NCBI RefSeq assembly: GCF_007795095.1
Contig: NZ_CP042218.1
Location: 558,001 to 622,000 of the forward strand
DNA from: Luteimonas granuli
GTDB lineage: Bacteria > Pseudomonadota > Gammaproteobacteria > Xanthomonadales > Xanthomonadaceae
DNA length: 64,000 bases
Direction: 5' to 3'
The notes beneath the pieces are model-generated. The model saw only the letters and a program-made list of their open reading frames with translations, had not been told where the DNA came from and made no database searches. A program made the translations under genes and the position numbers. Below are positions 58,253-64,000 of this stretch, piece after piece; within the stretch, counting starts at the first letter, position 1; each line of letters starts with the position of its first letter.

Positions 58253-59002
58253 TCAACGCACCGCCCTTGCAAACACGGACACCTCCGCAGGCGGACGCAG
58301 CCGGATGCACTCCACCGGCGCACCCGGCGGTGCGGCCACCGCACCCACCCAGTCGTCGCCGATGTCGAGCATCTGCAGCCAGGTCTTTTCCGCTCCGACC
58401 GGAGCGAGCGGCAGCGGTCTGCCCGCGGGCGCGGCGAACGTGCTCATCTCGCGGGCCATGCCCACGCCTGCGGCCTTCAGCAGCGCTTCCTTACGCACCC
58501 AGATCTCCAGCAGGCGGCGATTGATCCCGTCGCTGGAAGCACCTGCAAGCGCCGCCATCTCCGCGGGATGCGCCACGTGCCGGGCGATCTCGGACATCAC
58601 GCCGACACGGTCGGCGGGCTCGATGTCGACGCCCACCGGACCGGCTTCCGCCAGCGCCAGAGCCAGCGTGCCTGCCGAATGACTGAGACTGGTGGAAAGC
58701 GGCGTGCCGCGCAGCCTCGGGCAGCCAAGCGCATCGCGGACCAGCGGCACCGCGGCGGCATCGATGTCCATGCGTGCGGCGACCAGCAGCCGGTGCAGCG
58801 CGTAGGAGACGGTCAGCTCATCGCGATCACGGGCGTCTCGCCGTCGCCGCGCGCGCGCGCGATCGGCATCGTCCAGCAGCACCGACGCCTCGGCCAGCCA
58901 TGGAAGCCAATCGCACGTTGCCAACAGCACCACCCGGACCTGCGCCCGCGAATCCCCGGGCCAGCCGGGCAGCGACGAGCGGAATGCCGTGCGCAGGTCC
59001 AT
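58253..59002 (-). CDS. 4'-phosphopantetheinyl transferase, Sfp type
   Basis: It attaches the phosphopantetheine arm of coenzyme A to carrier proteins, and is the likely activator of the six T domains in the adjacent megasynthases. The 249-residue protein has SLSHSAGTLALAL, the Mg-binding GVDIEP and the WVRKEALLKAAG signature, plus LHRLLVAARMDIDA near the N-terminus. The ATG at 59002 (MDLRTAFRSS) fits; 14 more upstream codons are open. It is the first gene of the minus-strand operon, 57 bp before the sugar-1-phosphate transferase. Its location beside the synthases supports a dedicated role. Confidence 0.92.
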   Translation of the reverse strand: MDLRTAFRSSLPGWPGDSRAQVRVVLLATCDWLPWLAEASVLLDDADRARARRRRDARDRDELTVSYALHRLLVAARMDIDAAAVPLVRDALGCPRLRGTPLSTSLSHSAGTLALALAEAGPVGVDIEPADRVGVMSEIARHVAHPAEMAALAGASSDGINRRLLEIWVRKEALLKAAGVGMAREMSTFAAPAGRPLPLAPVGAEKTWLQMLDIGDDWVGAVAAPPGAPVECIRLRPPAEVSVFARAVR

Positions 59003-59162
59003 CACGCGCGGTGCTGGAGGTGAACGTCCTCGGCTCCCGTCCATCGGGATGGTCCATGTTCTTCGTCGACGTGGGGGTCATTGGAGGAACGTCGACCGTC
59101 GCGGGCGGCGGACAGTGGTGCGCGATCGGCGGCGGGCAGCGCATCGGGGCCCTGAAAGGCAG

Positions 59163-59194
59163 AAGGGCCAACGGACGCGAATCCGTTGACCCTT
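59163..59194 (-). terminator. Terminator of the csrA-tRNA cluster
   Basis: AAGGGTCAACGGA and TCCGTTGGCCCTT (minus strand, 59194-59182 and 59175-59163) form a 13-bp stem with one G-U pair and a 6-base loop, then CTGCCTTTC. It starts 13 bases after the 3' end of tRNA-Arg. Confidence 0.75.
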
Positions 59195-59207
59195 GTGCGG
59201 TATGCGA

Positions 59208-59284
59208 TGGCGCGCCCGGAAGGATTCGAACCTCCGACCCCCAAGTTCGTAGCCTGGTGCTCTATCCAGCTGAGCTACGGGCGC
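59208..59284 (-). tRNA. tRNA-Arg (ACG)
   Basis: A 77-base cloverleaf with acceptor stem GCGCCCG/CGGGCGC, anticodon loop CTACGAA (anticodon ACG), T-arm GGTTCGAATCC and encoded CCA. The A34 is expected to be edited to inosine to read CGN codons. It is downstream of tRNA-Ser in the same orientation. Confidence 0.97.
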
Positions 59285-59348
59285 GTTGCGCAGAAGCGGA
59301 ATTATGCAGAGGCTTGCGGCCCCGGTCAATCGGGTTCCGCCATGCAAC

Positions 59349-59441
59349 TGGCGGAGAGTGAGGGATTCGAACCCTCGATGGAGCTTTTGACCCCATACTC
59401 CCTTAGCAGGGGAGCCCCTTCGGCCTCTCGGGCAACTCTCC
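59349..59441 (-). tRNA. tRNA-Ser (GCT)
   Basis: A 93-base tRNA with a long variable arm, acceptor stem GGAGAGT/ACTCTCC, anticodon stem CTCCC/GGGAG, loop CTGCTAA (anticodon GCT) and encoded CCA. The csrA, tRNA-Ser, tRNA-Arg order is usual near recA in this family. Confidence 0.97.
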
Positions 59442-59513
59442 GGGTGACGCATCGCGCGGGCCGTGGGCCGACGCGGGGCGTAAGGATACCGGGTCGGCCT
59501 TCAGCCGGCAAAC

Positions 59514-59726
59514 CTAATCCGCGCCCTCCCCGTCATCCGGCGCAGCCGACGTAGCCGCCGGCTCGTTGCGCTGGATGCGCTGGTAGATCTCTTCGCGGTG
59601 GACGGAAACGTCCTTGGGCGCTGTGATGCCGACGCGCACCTGGTTGCCCTTGACGCCGAGCACGGTCACGGTGACCGAATCGCCGATCATGAGGGTCTCG
59701 CCCACACGCCTGGTCAGAATCAACAT
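59514..59726 (-). CDS. csrA: Carbon storage regulator CsrA
   Basis: A 70-residue post-transcriptional regulator that binds GGA motifs in mRNA leaders. It begins [16 protein letters not shown] and has [15 protein letters not shown] and the conserved [16 protein letters not shown], quoted in parts. The start at 59726 matches the family; 16 upstream codons are open. A TATCAT box at 59809-59804 (minus strand) could be its -10, with a poor -35. CsrA commonly controls EPS genes, but no target site is claimed here. Confidence 0.97.
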   Translation of the reverse strand: MLILTRRVGETLMIGDSVTVTVLGVKGNQVRVGITAPKDVSVHREEIYQRIQRNEPAATSAAPDDGEGAD

Positions 59727-59861
59727 GTAGAACTCCATGGTCCGGGCTCCGCCCGACCTATCGTGGACGACCACGGTTCGCGGCCTTCCCTGATGCTTAC
59801 GACATGATAGCGGCCGTTCCGTCCGCCATGTGTATGAAAAAAGTAACGGCGCCCCGCCGGG

Positions 59862-62561
<2,700 letters not shown>

Positions 62562-62696
62562 CTGGGGGCGTGATGAAAAGTTGGGGGCGCGTGCCCGCGG
62601 CGCCCGCAACCAGCGCGGATGCCGGGCGCATGCGCTCGGGTCCCCGCTAGGTTAGCAGGCCGCGGCCGCGCTCCGCAGCGCGGCGCGGCCCGCCCT

Positions 62697-63257
62697 TCAC
62701 GCCTCGTCGAAGTCGAGCGCGGTGGCGGCGCGGACGGTGTCGCCCTCGAAGCCGCGCCGGAACAGGAAATCGGCGGCCTTGCGGCGCAGGGCCGGGTCCC
62801 CGGCGACCCCGGGGCCGTGCCGCCGCCGCACGAGGTCGAGGGCGCTGGCCAGCCAGTCGTCGTCCCCGGACTCGGCGAGGGCCTCGAAGGCGGCCCGGAT
62901 CGCGTCATCGCCAAGGCCGTGGGTGGAGAGCTCGGCGCGGATGCGGAGCGGCCCGTAACCGGACAGCGCCCGCTGCCGTGCAAGCCCGGTGGCGAAGCGC
63001 TCGTCGTCCTGCCAGCCGGCCTCGGCCAGGCGCTCGACGGTGGCCGCGGCTTCGTCGCCCTCCACGCCACGCGCCTCCAGCTTGCGCGCGAGCTCCTTGC
63101 GGGAGTGCTCGCGCCGGACCAGCAGGCCCATCGCGCGCTGCGCGGGCGTCGGCTCGGGACGACGGCGGCGCGGGGTCCCGGTGCCGGATTCCGCGGCCCC
63201 GTCGGCGGGACCGCGCGGACGACGCTCGCGGCCCCTCCCTGCCCGGCCCATCACCAT
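62697..63257 (-). CDS. recX: Regulatory protein RecX
   Basis: RecX binds RecA filaments and limits their extension. The 186-residue protein is mostly helical, with [16 protein letters not shown], the signature [17 protein letters not shown] and [15 protein letters not shown] near the middle. The N-terminal 38 residues are basic and low in complexity. The ATG lies two bases after the recA stop, so it is cotranscribed; a second ATG two codons later is possible. Confidence 0.95.
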   Translation of the reverse strand: MVMGRAGRGRERRPRGPADGAAESGTGTPRRRRPEPTPAQRAMGLLVRREHSRKELARKLEARGVEGDEAAATVERLAEAGWQDDERFATGLARQRALSGYGPLRIRAELSTHGLGDDAIRAAFEALAESGDDDWLASALDLVRRRHGPGVAGDPALRRKAADFLFRRGFEGDTVRAATALDFDEA

Positions 63258-63259
63258 CG

Positions 63260-64000
<741 letters not shown>

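Noticed and set aside
59186-59554. Plus-strand ORF starting MTLVRYAMARPEGFEPPTPK
   Set aside because: It runs antisense through both tRNA genes; this peptide is a well-known artefact of translated tRNA sequence.

Overview
The window is a very GC-rich chromosomal segment of a gammaproteobacterium, most likely of the Lysobacteraceae/Xanthomonadaceae (Lysobacter, Luteimonas and relatives). The basis is the order recA-recX-alaS-csrA-tRNA-Ser-tRNA-Arg on the right, pcnB-folK-panB-panC-panD-pgi on the left, and dapA beside a BamC-like lipoprotein and a divergent GcvR-like regulator. Genus-level placement is an inference from gene order and protein sequence. I see no phage genes, transposases or CRISPR array.

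Left core block (1-18235): tsaE (cut by the window edge), bifunctional nnr, queG (apparent frameshift), the pgi-pan-folK-pcnB operon, tRNA-Glu(CTC), fdxA, a large palindromic intergenic element, bamC-like and dapA, a GcvR-like ACT protein, bcp, a PIN-PhoH ATPase, a SulP transporter, thiD, an alpha/beta hydrolase and galE.

Polysaccharide block (18335-34554): a plus-strand, mostly translationally coupled series encodes an outer-membrane export lipoprotein, a chain-length determinant, a BY-kinase-like ATPase that lacks the Walker A lysine, an outer-membrane barrel, two GT4 glycosyltransferases, an O-antigen-ligase/polymerase-like membrane protein, a beta-helix protein and a hexapeptide acetyltransferase. 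A two-gene minus-strand insert (CapK/PaaK-like adenylate-forming enzyme and GT2 transferase) follows, then a methyltransferase and a second beta-helix gene that is about 98% identical to the first over 1.06 kb. The layout resembles exosortase-A (XrtA)-type EPS loci, but no exosortase or PEP-CTERM substrate is visible.

NRPS-PKS block (59002 down to 34635, minus strand): one long operon encodes an Sfp-type phosphopantetheinyl transferase, a polyprenyl-phosphate sugar-1-phosphate transferase, two hybrid NRPS-PKS megasynthases (C-terminal half C-A-T-KS-AT-T, and A-T-KS-AT-T-C-A-T-C-A-T), two exosortase-associated-type hydrolases, a formyltransferase-like/GINT1-like protein and a Wzx-type flippase. 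Most junctions are 4-bp ATGA/GTGA overlaps. By eye, the adenylation domains suggest proline (megasynthase 1) and glycine twice (megasynthase 2); both AT domains carry the malonyl-type HAFH motif; there are no reductive domains and no terminal thioesterase. The most economical reading is a small peptide-polyketide made, and perhaps flipped or attached, together with an exopolysaccharide. I know of no described system with exactly this set of genes, but I cannot search for one.

Right core block (59163-64000): tRNA-Arg(ACG), tRNA-Ser(GCT), csrA, alaS, recX and recA (its 5' end lies off the window).

Five genes (queG, the acetyltransferase, the GINT1-like gene, megasynthase 2 and the sugar-1-phosphate transferase) each look interrupted by a single-base indel, usually in a short homopolymer. 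Sequencing error is the simplest explanation.
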